The notes under the pieces: model-generated
Database searches by the model: none
The model's input: the letters and a program-made list of their open reading frames with translations, nothing else
What the model was told of the DNA's origin: nothing
Position numbers and translations under genes: made by a program
Source of the DNA: Aldehydirespirator sp963667505
Lineage (GTDB): Bacteria > Actinomycetota > Acidimicrobiia > Acidimicrobiales > Aldehydirespiratoraceae
Assembly (NCBI GenBank): GCA_963667505.2
Contig: OY763490.2
Location: 1,674,001 to 1,738,000 of the forward strand
Direction of reading: 5' to 3'
Length of the DNA: 64,000 nt
Part shown: in pieces, positions 42,601 through 51,145 of the stretch
How the letters are laid out: each line of letters starts with the position of its first letter
Position numbering within the stretch: the first letter of the stretch is position 1

Positions 42601-43080
42601 GTGAGCTTCAAGGTCGGCGACCGGGTGGTGTACCCGCACCACGGCGCCGCCGAGGTCGTCAGACTCGAGAAGCGGACCGCCTTCGGCTCGGAGCAGGACT
42701 ACCTGGTCCTGCGAATGACCCACGGCGACATGACGGTGGCGGTCCCGGCCGACAAGGCCGAGGACGTGGGCATGCGCTGGCCTATCAGCACCGAGGACGT
42801 GGACGACCTGTTCGAGGTGCTGGCCCGGCGCGACGTGCGCGAGCCGGCCAACTGGTCGCGCCGGTACAAGAACCATCAGGAGAAGCTCAAGTCGGGCGAC
42901 GTGTACCAGGTGGCCGAGGTCGTGCGGAACCTTGCGCTGCGGGAGCGGGCCAAGGGCCTGTCCGCGGGCGAGAAGACCCTCTACAACACGGCTCGCAGCG
43001 TGCTCGTCTCGGAGCTCTCGTTCGCGCTGGACGTGAGCGAGGACGAGGCGTCGGACCGGGTGGACGTAGTCCTGGCCTAG
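42601..43080 (+). CDS. carD: CarD-family RNA polymerase-binding regulator
   Basis: A 159-residue CarD protein. The N-terminal Tudor-like RNAP-interacting domain reads FKVGDRVVYPHHGAAEVVRL, then EQDYLVLRMTHGDMTVAVPA. The C-terminal helical DNA-binding domain has NWSRRYKNHQEKLKSGDVYQ (~90, with the conserved tryptophan that wedges the promoter minor groove) and VAEVVRNLALRERAKGLSAG. CarD stabilises open promoter complexes, notably at rRNA promoters, and is usually essential in actinobacteria. Length and motifs are normal. GTG 42601 is supported by promoter spacing. Confidence 0.96.
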   Translation: MSFKVGDRVVYPHHGAAEVVRLEKRTAFGSEQDYLVLRMTHGDMTVAVPADKAEDVGMRWPISTEDVDDLFEVLARRDVREPANWSRRYKNHQEKLKSGDVYQVAEVVRNLALRERAKGLSAGEKTLYNTARSVLVSELSFALDVSEDEASDRVDVVLA

Positions 43081-43117
43081 CCGACGTTCCGCTGAGCCGG
43101 TGCGGCTCCGGCGCCGG

Positions 43118-43930
43118 TCAGCGGACCAGCCCGCCGCCGTCGACGATGAGAGACTGGCCGTTGACCATGCTGGCCGCGTCCGAGGCCAGCCAGACCGCGG
43201 CCTCGGCCACCTCGTCGGGGGTGAGCAGCCGGCCGCCGATGTTGGTGGATGCGATCAGCTTGGCGATGCCGGGGTCGTCGCCGATGAAGGCCCGGATCAT
43301 GGGCGTGTCCGTCGAGCCCGGCAGCACCGCGTTCACCCTGATGCCGCTGCGGGCGTACTCCTGGGCGGCCGCCTTGGTGAGGCCGACCACGCCGTGCTTG
43401 GCCGCGGTGTAGTGGGGCTGGCCCGGCGCGGCCACCACCCCCGCGCCCGAGGAGGTGTTGACGATGGCGCCGCGGCGCTGGGCCGCCATGTGGCGCAGCT
43501 CGTGCTTCATGCACAGGAACACGCTGGTGAGGTTCACCGCGATCATCCGGTCCCACCGGGCCGCGCCCAGTTCGTGGAACTGCGACATCGAGTCGGAGAT
43601 TCCGGCGTTGTTGAAGGCGGCGTCGAGGCGGCCGTGCTCGTCGACGATGCCGTCGATCAGCGCCTCGACCGCGGCCTCGTCGGTCACGTCCACAACCGCG
43701 ACCGAGGCCGAGACCTCGGAGCTGTCCCGGTTGATCGCTTCCACGGTCTCTGCGGCGCCGGCCGCGTCCCGATCGGCGGCCACGACATGAGCCGCGCCCT
43801 GCCCGGCGAACTGCCGGGCCGCGGCCCGGCCGATCCCGCCCGCTGCGCCGGTCACCAGCACGACCTTGCCGAGCGCGAGCCCGCCGACGGATCCCTCGGG
43901 CCCCAATTCGGCCGCTCGCTCGATGCTCAC
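43118..43930 (-). CDS. Short-chain dehydrogenase/reductase (SDR)
   Basis: A 270-residue classical SDR: NAD(P)-binding VVLVTGAAGGIGRAAARQFA (TGxxxGIG, ~25), DAAFNNAGISDS (NNAG, ~105), catalytic Ser in AIVNTSSGAGVV (~155), Tyr/Lys in PHYTAAKHGVVGLTKAA (~170) and the C-terminal NGQSLIVDGGGLV. It probably oxidises a 3-hydroxyacyl-CoA or related alcohol, since it is translationally coupled to a thiolase: GTG 43930 overlaps the thiolase stop (GTGA). Confidence 0.93.
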   Translation of the reverse strand: MSIERAAELGPEGSVGGLALGKVVLVTGAAGGIGRAAARQFAGQGAAHVVAADRDAAGAAETVEAINRDSSEVSASVAVVDVTDEAAVEALIDGIVDEHGRLDAAFNNAGISDSMSQFHELGAARWDRMIAVNLTSVFLCMKHELRHMAAQRRGAIVNTSSGAGVVAAPGQPHYTAAKHGVVGLTKAAAQEYARSGIRVNAVLPGSTDTPMIRAFIGDDPGIAKLIASTNIGGRLLTPDEVAEAAVWLASDAASMVNGQSLIVDGGGLVR

Positions 43931-45078
43931 AGGCGCTCGATGACAGTGACGTTGGCCTGCCCGCCACCCTCGCACATGGTCTGGAGGCCCCAGCGGCCGC
44001 CGGTGCGCTCCAGTTCGTGCAGCAGGGTGGTCATCAGCCTGGCGCCGGTGCAGCCGAGCGGATGGCCCAGCGCGATGGCCCCGCCGTTGACGTTGACCCT
44101 CTCGTGGGGGATGCCGTGCTCGTGCATCCAGGCCATCGGCACGGGTGCGAACGCCTCGTTGCACTCGAACAGGTCGAAGTCGTCGATGCTCATGCCGGTG
44201 CGCTCCAACGCGTAGGCGGTGGCCGGGATGGGCCCGGTGAGCATGTAGATGGGGTCGTCGCCCCGCACCGACATGTGGTGGATGCGGGCCCGGGGCGTCA
44301 GCCCGTGCTCGTCGACGGCCCGCGCCGAGGCCACCAGCAGGGCGGCCGCGCCGTCGCTGATCTGGCTGGACACCGCCGCAGTCAAGCGCCCGCCCTCCAC
44401 CAGCGGCGGCAGGGACTGCATGCGCTCCAGGGAAGTGTCGCGGCGGGGGCCCTCGTCGGCCGCGACGCCGTCTACCGGCTCGGTCTCGGCGTCGAAGCGG
44501 CCCTCGTCGATGGCCTGGACCGCCCGCCGGTGGCTCTCCAGGGCGTAGGCCTCCATGTCGGCGCGGCTCAGGTCCCACTTTTCGGCGATCATCTCGGCCC
44601 CTCTGAACTGCGACACCTCCTGGGTGCCGTAACGCTGCACCCAGCCGTCCGAGCCGCTGAAGGGATCGGCATGGCCGAGCGGCTCGGCGGCCACGAGGGC
44701 GGTGCCGATCGGCACCATCGACATGTTCTGCACGCCTCCTGCCACCACCAGGTCGTTGACGCCGGCCTTGACGGCCATGGCCGCGAAGCTGATCGCCTGC
44801 TGGCCCGACCCGCACTGCCGGTCGACGGTCACGCCGGGCACGGCCTCGGGCAGGCCCGCGGCCAGCCAGCAGGTGCGGGCGATGTCGCCCGCGTTGGGGC
44901 CGACGTTGTCGAGGTTGCCAAAGATCACGTCCTCCACGGCCAGAGGGTCGACGCCGGTGCGGCCCAGCAGTGCCTTGATGGCAATCGCACCCAGGTCGGC
45001 CGGATGGACCTCGGCGAGCCCGCCGCCGCGCCTGCCTGTCGGCGTGCGCACCGCGTCGATGATGTACGCCTCACTCAT
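43927..45078 (-). CDS. Acetyl-CoA acetyltransferase (thiolase)
   Basis: A 383-residue thiolase starting AYIIDAVRTPTGRRGGGLAE. The nucleophilic Cys is in VDRQCGSGQQAISFAAMA (~90), the catalytic His in VNVNGGAIALGHPLGCTGAR (~340) and the second Cys in LQTMCEGGGQANVTVIERL (~370). It cleaves 3-ketoacyl-CoA in beta-oxidation-type pathways. AAGGAG lies 8 nt before ATG 45078. It follows the LLM gene across a minisatellite and overlaps the SDR gene. Confidence 0.95.
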   Translation of the reverse strand: MSEAYIIDAVRTPTGRRGGGLAEVHPADLGAIAIKALLGRTGVDPLAVEDVIFGNLDNVGPNAGDIARTCWLAAGLPEAVPGVTVDRQCGSGQQAISFAAMAVKAGVNDLVVAGGVQNMSMVPIGTALVAAEPLGHADPFSGSDGWVQRYGTQEVSQFRGAEMIAEKWDLSRADMEAYALESHRRAVQAIDEGRFDAETEPVDGVAADEGPRRDTSLERMQSLPPLVEGGRLTAAVSSQISDGAAALLVASARAVDEHGLTPRARIHHMSVRGDDPIYMLTGPIPATAYALERTGMSIDDFDLFECNEAFAPVPMAWMHEHGIPHERVNVNGGAIALGHPLGCTGARLMTTLLHELERTGGRWGLQTMCEGGGQANVTVIERL

Positions 45079-45119
45079 TGCAAATGCTCCTTACAGCCGT
45101 CCGCCCGTCTCGACCTTGA

Positions 45120-45221
45120 TGCCTCGCCCTGACTGTCTCACCCTGATCATCTCACCCTGACTGCCTCGCCTGACTGTCTCACCCTGACTGTCTCGTCCTG
45201 ACTGTCTCACCCTGATCATGG
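45120..45221. repeat. 14-bp minisatellite between LLM and thiolase genes
   Basis: About seven tandem units of the form G-T/C-CTC-A/G-C/T-CCTGACT, two of them ending TGATCA, with lengths of 13-15 bp. The array fills the spacer just upstream of the thiolase ribosome site. No coding sense. Confidence 0.85.
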
Positions 45222-45272
45222 ATTATGCCGAGGAACCCGGCCGGGCTGAACGCGGTCGCCGCACTTCGAGGG

Positions 45273-46376
45273 TCATGCGAAGTGGGGGATCACTTCGGCG
45301 CCCATCAGCTCGATGGTCTGCATCACCTTGTCATGGGGCACGTTGTACGGGTTGAACAGGCAGAACACCAGGTCGCAGCCGGTCGCCTCGTAGGCCCGGA
45401 ACATCTCGACGGCCCGGTCGGGATCCCCGCACACGCAGGCGTTGGTCTCCTGCAGGAAGTCCATGGTCAGGTGCTCGATCGAGCCGTCCTCCACATGGTC
45501 GGCGGTGCGGCCGAGATAGTCGTAGGTTCCCAGCTCGGTGTCCATCTCCCGCAGCCACTGGGCGACCGACCCGATGAGGCGCGCCCCCGTCTTCGGGTAC
45601 CACTCGAAGGACTCGGCGGACACCTCCACCGACTCGGCCGTCGTCGGCGCCACGTTGACCATGGTGAAAGTGGCAGCCCGGTCGTTGACGAACTCGCCGA
45701 TCGGATCGGTGCAGGCCGCGATGCCGCCGCGGTAGATGGCGATGCGGCGGGCCAGCTCCTCTGGGGGCGTGCCCACCGAGAACGACAGCAGCCCCAGACC
45801 GGCCTCGCCGATCATGCGGTGTCCGCCGTCGGAGCTGGTGGCCGCCCACAACGGGGGGTGGGGCCGCTGTATCGGCTTGGGAAGCACCCGCCGCCTCGGC
45901 ATCTGCCAGTAGTGGCCGTCCCATTCGATCTCGTCGCGGGTCATGGCCGCGGTGGTCATCTCCAGCGCCTCGCGCCACATGGCCCGGGTCTCGCTCGGAT
46001 GGATTCCGAACCCCTCCAGCTCGGCCCGGGTGGCGGACCGGCCGGTTCCCAGCTCGACGCGGCCGTCGGACAGCAAGTCGAGCACCGCGACCGACTCGGC
46101 GGTGCGGACCGGGTGGTTGTAGGGCTTGGGCATGAGGCGCACGCCGTAGCCGAGGCGGATGTTCTCGGTGACCGCGGCCAAGTGCCCGTAGAGCACCTCG
46201 GGATTGGAGCAGTGCGAGAACTCCTCCAGGAAGTGGTGCTCGACGGTCCAAACCGAATGGAAGCCCACCTTGTCGCCGAGGCGGACCTGCTCCACCACCT
46301 CCCGGTAGGCCTGATGCTCGCTGCGGCTCGACCAGGGCCGGGCCACCGGGATCTCATAGAACATCGCGAACTTCAT
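45273..46376 (-). CDS. LLM-class (luciferase-like) monooxygenase/oxidoreductase
   Basis: A 367-residue luciferase-like protein: MKFAMFYEIPVARPWSS, GFHSVWTVEHHFLEEFSHCS (EHH motif, ~45), ENIRLGYGVRLMPKPYNHPV (~75), DLLSDGRVELGTGRSATRAE and RPHPPLWAATSSDGGHRMIG. The EHHF signature is typical of FMN- or F420-dependent alkanal or terpenoid-type oxygenases. ATG 46376 overlaps the stop of the upstream methyltransferase by 4 nt, so the two are coupled, and the thiolase-SDR pair follows. This suggests oxidation of an acyl or terpenoid substrate feeding beta-oxidation. Confidence 0.9.
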   Translation of the reverse strand: MKFAMFYEIPVARPWSSRSEHQAYREVVEQVRLGDKVGFHSVWTVEHHFLEEFSHCSNPEVLYGHLAAVTENIRLGYGVRLMPKPYNHPVRTAESVAVLDLLSDGRVELGTGRSATRAELEGFGIHPSETRAMWREALEMTTAAMTRDEIEWDGHYWQMPRRRVLPKPIQRPHPPLWAATSSDGGHRMIGEAGLGLLSFSVGTPPEELARRIAIYRGGIAACTDPIGEFVNDRAATFTMVNVAPTTAESVEVSAESFEWYPKTGARLIGSVAQWLREMDTELGTYDYLGRTADHVEDGSIEHLTMDFLQETNACVCGDPDRAVEMFRAYEATGCDLVFCLFNPYNVPHDKVMQTIELMGAEVIPHFA

Positions 46377-47176
46377 TGCTGCTGGCTCCGGTCGGACAGG
46401 GGCTTGCGCCCGATTGTGGCTATCGAGGTGGGGCCAAGCATGGCGAAGCCCGGCGCCCGCATCTGGGCGAGCGCGGCCGAGGCGTCGGATTCCGACACTG
46501 CGCCCGCCTCGACGAGGCGCGGCGCCGCCCGCTCGAGGGCCAGGAACCACCACTCTCCGCTCGCCTCGTGGGGTCGCATGATCCTCACCCGGCCGATGGC
46601 GTCGAGCTGCTCGAGTCCGAGGTCGCGCATCCAGCCCAGGACGCGGACTCCGGCCTGCGGGTCGCGCCACTGCTGATGGGAGGCGCCGGCCACCATGCGG
46701 TGAACGGCGCTGAGGGGCTCCGGGAGGGTCTGCTCGGCGAACTCGGCCATGGCCCCGTCCTCGATCACCATCGCTCCGCCCGGCCGCAGCGCGGCCGCCA
46801 GCCGGGCCATGACCTCCACCCTCTCGGGAATGTGCTGGATGACGGCCCGGGCGTGGACCAAATGGAAGTGCTCGGCAGGCAGAGGGTCCCGGGCCGCGTC
46901 GTGCTGCCGCACGATCACGTTCGCCGGCATGTCGGCATGGAACCGCAGATCGACGTCGGTCGACATCACCCGCCCGTCGGCGCCGACTCGCTCGGCCAGC
47001 CACGCCGACACGGTCCCGGTGCCCGCGCCCAGTTCCAGCACGTGCATCCCGGGCTCGACCCCCACCCGCTCGAGCAGGCGGAAGGTGCCGGGGTCGAGCG
47101 ACTGGGCCAGCATCGACAGGCGGACGCGCTCGATGTCCACTTCGTCGTCTCGGACGCCGTAGCGTTCATCGGGCAT
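46373..47176 (-). CDS. Class I SAM-dependent methyltransferase
   Basis: A 267-residue methyltransferase of the UbiE/Methyltransf_11-25 type: motif I MHVLELGAGTGTVSAWLAER (~45), VMSTDVDLRFHADMP (motif II), FHLVHARAVIQHIPERVEVM (~105) and LRPGGAMVIEDGAM (~130). ATG 47176 has GGAG 6-7 nt upstream; the much longer frame upstream is antisense to the acyl-CoA dehydrogenase gene. First gene of the leftward LLM-thiolase-SDR operon. Substrate unknown. Confidence 0.9.
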   Translation of the reverse strand: MPDERYGVRDDEVDIERVRLSMLAQSLDPGTFRLLERVGVEPGMHVLELGAGTGTVSAWLAERVGADGRVMSTDVDLRFHADMPANVIVRQHDAARDPLPAEHFHLVHARAVIQHIPERVEVMARLAAALRPGGAMVIEDGAMAEFAEQTLPEPLSAVHRMVAGASHQQWRDPQAGVRVLGWMRDLGLEQLDAIGRVRIMRPHEASGEWWFLALERAAPRLVEAGAVSESDASAALAQMRAPGFAMLGPTSIATIGRKPLSDRSQQQ

Positions 47177-47233
47177 CTCGGACACTCCGTCAGAGAGTAA
47201 CGGCCGCCGCCGAGCACTCGCAGGAAACCCGCC

Positions 47234-48475
47234 TTGGTCAGCACACACTCCCATCGAGACCCCGCCGCGGACGATACCGCGGAGCAGGCCGAGTTCAGGG
47301 GCCGGGCGCGGGCTTGGCACGACATCCACGCCAGCCCGCGCTCGGGCGACGATCTCTGGGCCGTGCCGTTGTATGTCGACGAGGACCGCGCCGAGGAGTA
47401 CTTCAACAACGGGCGGGCCTGGCAGCGAAAACTCTTCGAGCACGGCTGGGCCGGCCTCACCTGGCCGGCCCAGTACGGCGGCGGCGGCGGCGAGCCCTGG
47501 CAGGTCCGCATCTTCTCCGAGGTTGCGGCCGGCTACGAGGAGTGGCCGGGGTTCGTCGGGGCGACCATCGCCATGCTGGGCCCGACGCTGCTGCGTCACG
47601 GCACCGAGGAGCAGAAGCACCGGTACATCCCCGGCCTGCTGTCGGGCGAGCTCGCCTTCTGCCAGCTCTTCAGCGAGCCCGGCGCGGGCAGCGACCTGGC
47701 TGCGCTGGGGATGCGGGCGGTGCGCGACGGCGACGAGTTCGTGGTGAACGGCCAGAAGGTGTGGAACTCTCAGGCCCAGTTCTGCGATTGGGGATTCCTG
47801 CTGGTGCGCACCGATCCCGACGCGCCCAAGCATCGCGGCATCACTTTCATGCTGGTGGACATGTCCACGCCGGGCGTCGAAGCCCGCCCGCTGGTGCAGA
47901 TGAACGGCTCGGCCCACTTCAACGAGGTGTTCTTCGCCGATGTGCGCATCCCGGCGGCCAACGTGGTGGGCGAGATCGACGGCGGCTGGGGTCCGGCCCG
48001 CACGGTGCTGTTGAACGAGTCGGCCTTCATCGGAGACCGCAAGGGCGCGAGCGTCATGCCGTCGCTGACGGAGCTGGCCCGGCGCCACTGCCGGCTCGAC
48101 GATCCTCTGGTCCGCCAGCGGCTCGTCGACATGTGGGCCCGGGAGCGCATGCAGCGTTGGATGGGAGAGGCGATCCAGAACGCGGTGCGCCAGGGGGCGG
48201 CCCCGCCGATCGACCCCGGTCTGATCAAGCTGTTCGCCGCGGAGTCGAAGCGCCGCAGCGGCGAGCTAGCCGCCACGTTGGGGAGCCTCGCCGTGCTGGC
48301 CGACTGGAACGAGCCGGCCCGCTGGGCCCGCCACGAGCTGATGGGCCGCTTCGCGGTGTCCATCGGCGGAGGCACCAACGAGGTGATGCGCAACAACCTG
48401 GGCGAACGCGCTCTGGGCCTGCCCCGCGAGCCCCGCGTCGACCGGGACGTCCCCTGGCGGGACATCCCGAGATGA
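47234..48475 (+). CDS. Acyl-CoA dehydrogenase
   Basis: A 413-residue FAD enzyme. Family blocks include GLTWPAQYGGGGGEPWQVRI (~75), FCQLFSEPGAGSDLAALGMR (~140), VNGQKVWNSQAQFCDWGFLL (~168), and the C-terminal VSIGGGTNEVMRNNLGERAL (~375). It catalyses alpha,beta-desaturation of an acyl-CoA. The start is uncertain: TTG 47234 gives the full N-terminus and I saw no better ATG. It is divergent from the methyltransferase operon by 57 bp and convergent with the ArsI-like gene, the stops being only 4 bp apart. Confidence 0.9.
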   Translation: MVSTHSHRDPAADDTAEQAEFRGRARAWHDIHASPRSGDDLWAVPLYVDEDRAEEYFNNGRAWQRKLFEHGWAGLTWPAQYGGGGGEPWQVRIFSEVAAGYEEWPGFVGATIAMLGPTLLRHGTEEQKHRYIPGLLSGELAFCQLFSEPGAGSDLAALGMRAVRDGDEFVVNGQKVWNSQAQFCDWGFLLVRTDPDAPKHRGITFMLVDMSTPGVEARPLVQMNGSAHFNEVFFADVRIPAANVVGEIDGGWGPARTVLLNESAFIGDRKGASVMPSLTELARRHCRLDDPLVRQRLVDMWARERMQRWMGEAIQNAVRQGAAPPIDPGLIKLFAAESKRRSGELAATLGSLAVLADWNEPARWARHELMGRFAVSIGGGTNEVMRNNLGERALGLPREPRVDRDVPWRDIPR

Positions 48476-48479
48476 TCCT

Positions 48480-48905
48480 CTAGCGAGAGGACACCACCAG
48501 GTTGTCGAGCACCTCGCTGTCGCCAGTGCGCACGTACCACTCCCAGCGGGCGCCGTCGGGGTCGGTCACCCAGGTCTCGGACTTTTCGGCGTAGCAGCAC
48601 ATCGTGTCGTCGACGCCGGTGGTCTCGAGGCCCGAGCTCGTGAGGCGCCGCTCGGCCTCGACCACCTGCTGCACCGTCTCGGTCTCCACGCCGAGATGGT
48701 TGATCGTGCCGCCCGGGCCGCAACAGCCGGCGTCGCCGGAGGCGCCCGCGCCGGCTTCGAACAGCACCAGCTTCAGCGGGGGCTCGTCGATGGCGAAGTT
48801 GGCGTAGCCCGGCCTCCGCCGGGCCGGAGCGGCGCCGAACATCCGCGAATAGAACTCGACGGCCGCGTCCAGGTCGGAAACGTTCAGAGCAAGCTGCACT
48901 CTCAC
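48480..48905 (-). CDS. ArsI/CadI-family VOC metalloprotein
   Basis: A 141-residue glyoxalase/VOC-fold protein. LALNVSDLDAAVEFYSRMFG, PGYANFAIDEPPLKLVLFEA and GTINHLGVETETVQQVVEAE match the ArsI/CadI family, and the paired cysteines in DDTMCCYAEKSETWV (~101) are the hallmark of ArsI, the C-As lyase acting on trivalent organoarsenicals. A GCCGP motif (~59) adds thiols. GTG 48905 follows GAGGAG by 6 nt. No arsR, arsenic transporter or reductase is next to it in this window, so the physiological metal is inferred only. Confidence 0.88.
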   Translation of the reverse strand: MRVQLALNVSDLDAAVEFYSRMFGAAPARRRPGYANFAIDEPPLKLVLFEAGAGASGDAGCCGPGGTINHLGVETETVQQVVEAERRLTSSGLETTGVDDTMCCYAEKSETWVTDPDGARWEWYVRTGDSEVLDNLVVSSR

Positions 48906-49024
48906 GGGAACTCCTCGTTCAGACTCATCGGCTGCACTCTGCAACCGATTTCTTCCAACCTCAGCGCCTCGCCGGGTATTCCCTCGCCCGACCACGCTCT
49001 GCCTGGTCCGGGCACGCGAGCGGG

Positions 49025-49816
49025 TCAGCCGCTGACGACGGCCAGCGGCCGCAGGGGCGAGCCGGTGGCCCCGACGATCTTGAGGGGCGCGGCCACGAAC
49101 AGGAACTCGCAGACGTCGAGGCGTCGAAGGTCGAGAACCTCGATGATGTTGATGCCCGCGTCCACCAGCAGGCGCCGGTGCACGGGAAGGGTGGCGTGAC
49201 CGGCGCCCGGAGGGATCACCTCGTAGGCGATGGTCTCGGCGCCGGTTGCCCGCACGCCCGCCTCCACAAGCCAGTCCGCCGCTTCGACGCCGGGCCCGGG
49301 CGCGCCGCTGCGCTGGCCGCCGAAGACCTCCGGGTCGTGCCAGTGGTGCGCCCACCCGGTGCGGATCAGCACCGCGTCTCCGGGCGTGACCTCGACTCCC
49401 GCCGAGGCCTGGGCCGCCTCCAAGTCGGCCGCGGTGACCTCGTAGCCGCCCGGCAGCACCGGCGCGCCGTGCACCGCGGCCACGTCGAGCATCACGCCCC
49501 GGCAAAGAATGGGCTCGATGGCGTCCGCGCCGAGCTGGGAGAAACCGTGGTTGGACGTGACCGAGGCGGCCGGCACTCCTCCGTGCAGCAGACCGTCCTG
49601 GGAGACGTGGCACAGGGCGTCGATATGGGTGCCCACATGTCCGCCGGTGACAATCATCTCGTTGGCCGCGGATCCGCCGTCGGCGCGCACCATGTCGCCG
49701 TGGCGCCGCAGCAGCGACATCTCGAATCGAGGGTGGTTGGGCGACACCGGCATGCCCCGGCGCATCTCATGGGCCAGGTCCACCACCCGGGCCCCGGCGA
49801 ACTGCTCCCAGAGCAC
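49025..49816 (-). CDS. Cyclase-family (kynurenine formamidase-like) metal hydrolase
   Basis: A 263-residue protein with the cyclase/KynB-type metal motif VTGGHVGTHIDALCHVS (HxGTHxDxxxH, ~58), followed by PGDAVLIRTGWAHHW and AYEVIPPGAGHATLPVHRRL. The family includes arylformamidases and isatin hydrolases, so a ring-opening or deamidating role is plausible. The start at GTG 49816 lies within a 39-bp tandem duplication shared with the end of the upstream CoA-transferase gene; a second GTG with a short stop-ended frame sits in the other copy. Confidence 0.88.
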   Translation of the reverse strand: MLWEQFAGARVVDLAHEMRRGMPVSPNHPRFEMSLLRRHGDMVRADGGSAANEMIVTGGHVGTHIDALCHVSQDGLLHGGVPAASVTSNHGFSQLGADAIEPILCRGVMLDVAAVHGAPVLPGGYEVTAADLEAAQASAGVEVTPGDAVLIRTGWAHHWHDPEVFGGQRSGAPGPGVEAADWLVEAGVRATGAETIAYEVIPPGAGHATLPVHRRLLVDAGINIIEVLDLRRLDVCEFLFVAAPLKIVGATGSPLRPLAVVSG

Positions 49817-49883
49817 TCAGACCACCCCGGTGTCGGAGAGGCGTTCCCGGAGCACTCAGACCACCCCCGCGTGGGCGAGGCGT
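49811..49883 (-). repeat. 39-bp tandem duplication spanning a stop/start junction
   Basis: GAGCACTCAGACCACCCC begins at 49811 and again at 49850. Each copy contains, on the coding strand, GVV-stop overlapping a GTG start (TGAGTG). The right copy ends the CoA-transferase gene; the left copy starts the cyclase gene. The stretch between reads as a 12-codon frame, MLRERLSDTGVV. Confidence 0.85.
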
Positions 49884-51130
49884 CGCAGGTCGGCGTCGGA
49901 CAGGCCGAGCTCGCTGTACACGTCGCGGTTGTCCTGCCCCAGGGATCGGCCAGCCCAGACGATCGACCCCGGGGTCTCGGACAGGCGGAACATCACGTTC
50001 TGCATCTTGACCGGCCCGAGCTCGTCGTCGGGCACCGCCACTATCGAGCCCAGCGCGTCGTACTGGGGATCGGCCATCACGTCGGTCGCGTCGTAGATCG
50101 GCGCCACCGCCGCCTCGGCCGCCTCGAAGGCGTCGGTGACCTCGGCGAGGCTCCGGGATGCGATCCACGACCCGACGGCCTCGTCGAGCTCGTGGGTGTG
50201 CTCGGCCCGGCTGCTGCCCGAGGCGAACCAGGGCTCGTCTATGAGGTCGGCCCGGCCGACCAGGCGCATGACCCGCTCGGCCACGCTCTGCGCGCTGGTC
50301 GAGATCGCCACCCACCGGCCGTCAGCGGTGAGATAGGTGTTGCGGGGCGCGTTGTTGACCGAGCGGTTGCCGGTGCGGGCCTGGACGGCTCCCAGTTGGT
50401 CGTAGACGGTGGGCTGGGAGCCCAGGACGGTGAGGATCGGCTCGATGATGGCCGCGTCCACCACTTGGCCGCGACCGTTCCCGGCGCCGTCGCGGTGGCG
50501 CAGCGCCATGAGCACCGCACTGGCGGTGGCCAGACCGCAGATTCCGTCGGCCAGCCCGAACGGAGGCAGCGTGGGAGGCCCGTCGGGCTCGCCGGTGATG
50601 CTGGCGAAACCGCTCATGGCCTCGGCCAGTGTGCCGAAGCCGGGGCGCTTGGCGTAGGGGCCGAACTGGCCGAAGCCGGTGACCCGGGCGATCACCAGGC
50701 CCGGATTGGCCCGGTGCAGGGTCTCAGGGCCGATCCCCCACCGCTCGAGGGTGCCCGGCCGGAAGTTCTCGATCACCACGTCGGCGGTCTCAGCGAGGCG
50801 CACGAACAGCTCCTGGCCCTCGGCGGAGCCCAAGTAGAGCGTGACGGCCCGCTTGTTGCGGGACAGCATCTTCCACCACAGCGGCACTCCGTCCTTCGCT
50901 GGGCCGTGGCTGCGGACGGGGTCTCCTCTGGGATGCTCGATCTTGATGACGTCCGCGCCGAAGTCGCCGAGCAGCGTGGCCGCGATCGGCCCTGCGAACA
51001 GCGTGGCCGCGTCCAGCACCCGCAGGCCCCGCATCGGGCCCCGCCGCGGGTCACTCAGGCCCGAGGGCCCGACAGCCTGGGATTCAGGAGGGGCCGACCC
51101 GCCAGGAACGCCTTGAGGTCTCAAGCTCAT
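49856..51130 (-). CDS. CaiB/BaiF family (class III) CoA-transferase
   Basis: A 424-residue CoA-transferase: GPMRGLRVLDAATLFAGPIA, LGDFGADVIKIEHPRGDPVR, ADVVIENFRPGTLERWGIGP (~125) and LVIARVTGFGQFGPYAKRPG with the catalytic Asp position substituted by GFGTLAEAMSG; in many family members this is D(F). The C-terminal half has NAPRNTYLTADGRWVAISTS and SLGQDNRDVYSELGLSDADL. GGGGAAG precedes ATG 51130. It heads a leftward unit with the cyclase and is divergent from the CitE-like gene across a palindrome. Confidence 0.9.
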   Translation of the reverse strand: MSLRPQGVPGGSAPPESQAVGPSGLSDPRRGPMRGLRVLDAATLFAGPIAATLLGDFGADVIKIEHPRGDPVRSHGPAKDGVPLWWKMLSRNKRAVTLYLGSAEGQELFVRLAETADVVIENFRPGTLERWGIGPETLHRANPGLVIARVTGFGQFGPYAKRPGFGTLAEAMSGFASITGEPDGPPTLPPFGLADGICGLATASAVLMALRHRDGAGNGRGQVVDAAIIEPILTVLGSQPTVYDQLGAVQARTGNRSVNNAPRNTYLTADGRWVAISTSAQSVAERVMRLVGRADLIDEPWFASGSSRAEHTHELDEAVGSWIASRSLAEVTDAFEAAEAAVAPIYDATDVMADPQYDALGSIVAVPDDELGPVKMQNVMFRLSETPGSIVWAGRSLGQDNRDVYSELGLSDADLRRLAHAGVV

Positions 51131-51145
51131 CACTTCCCCAGAGAC

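Noticed and set aside
45120..45221. Possible CRISPR or clustered operator array
   Set aside because: Units of 13-15 bp abut without spacers and vary in length, as in a minisatellite.
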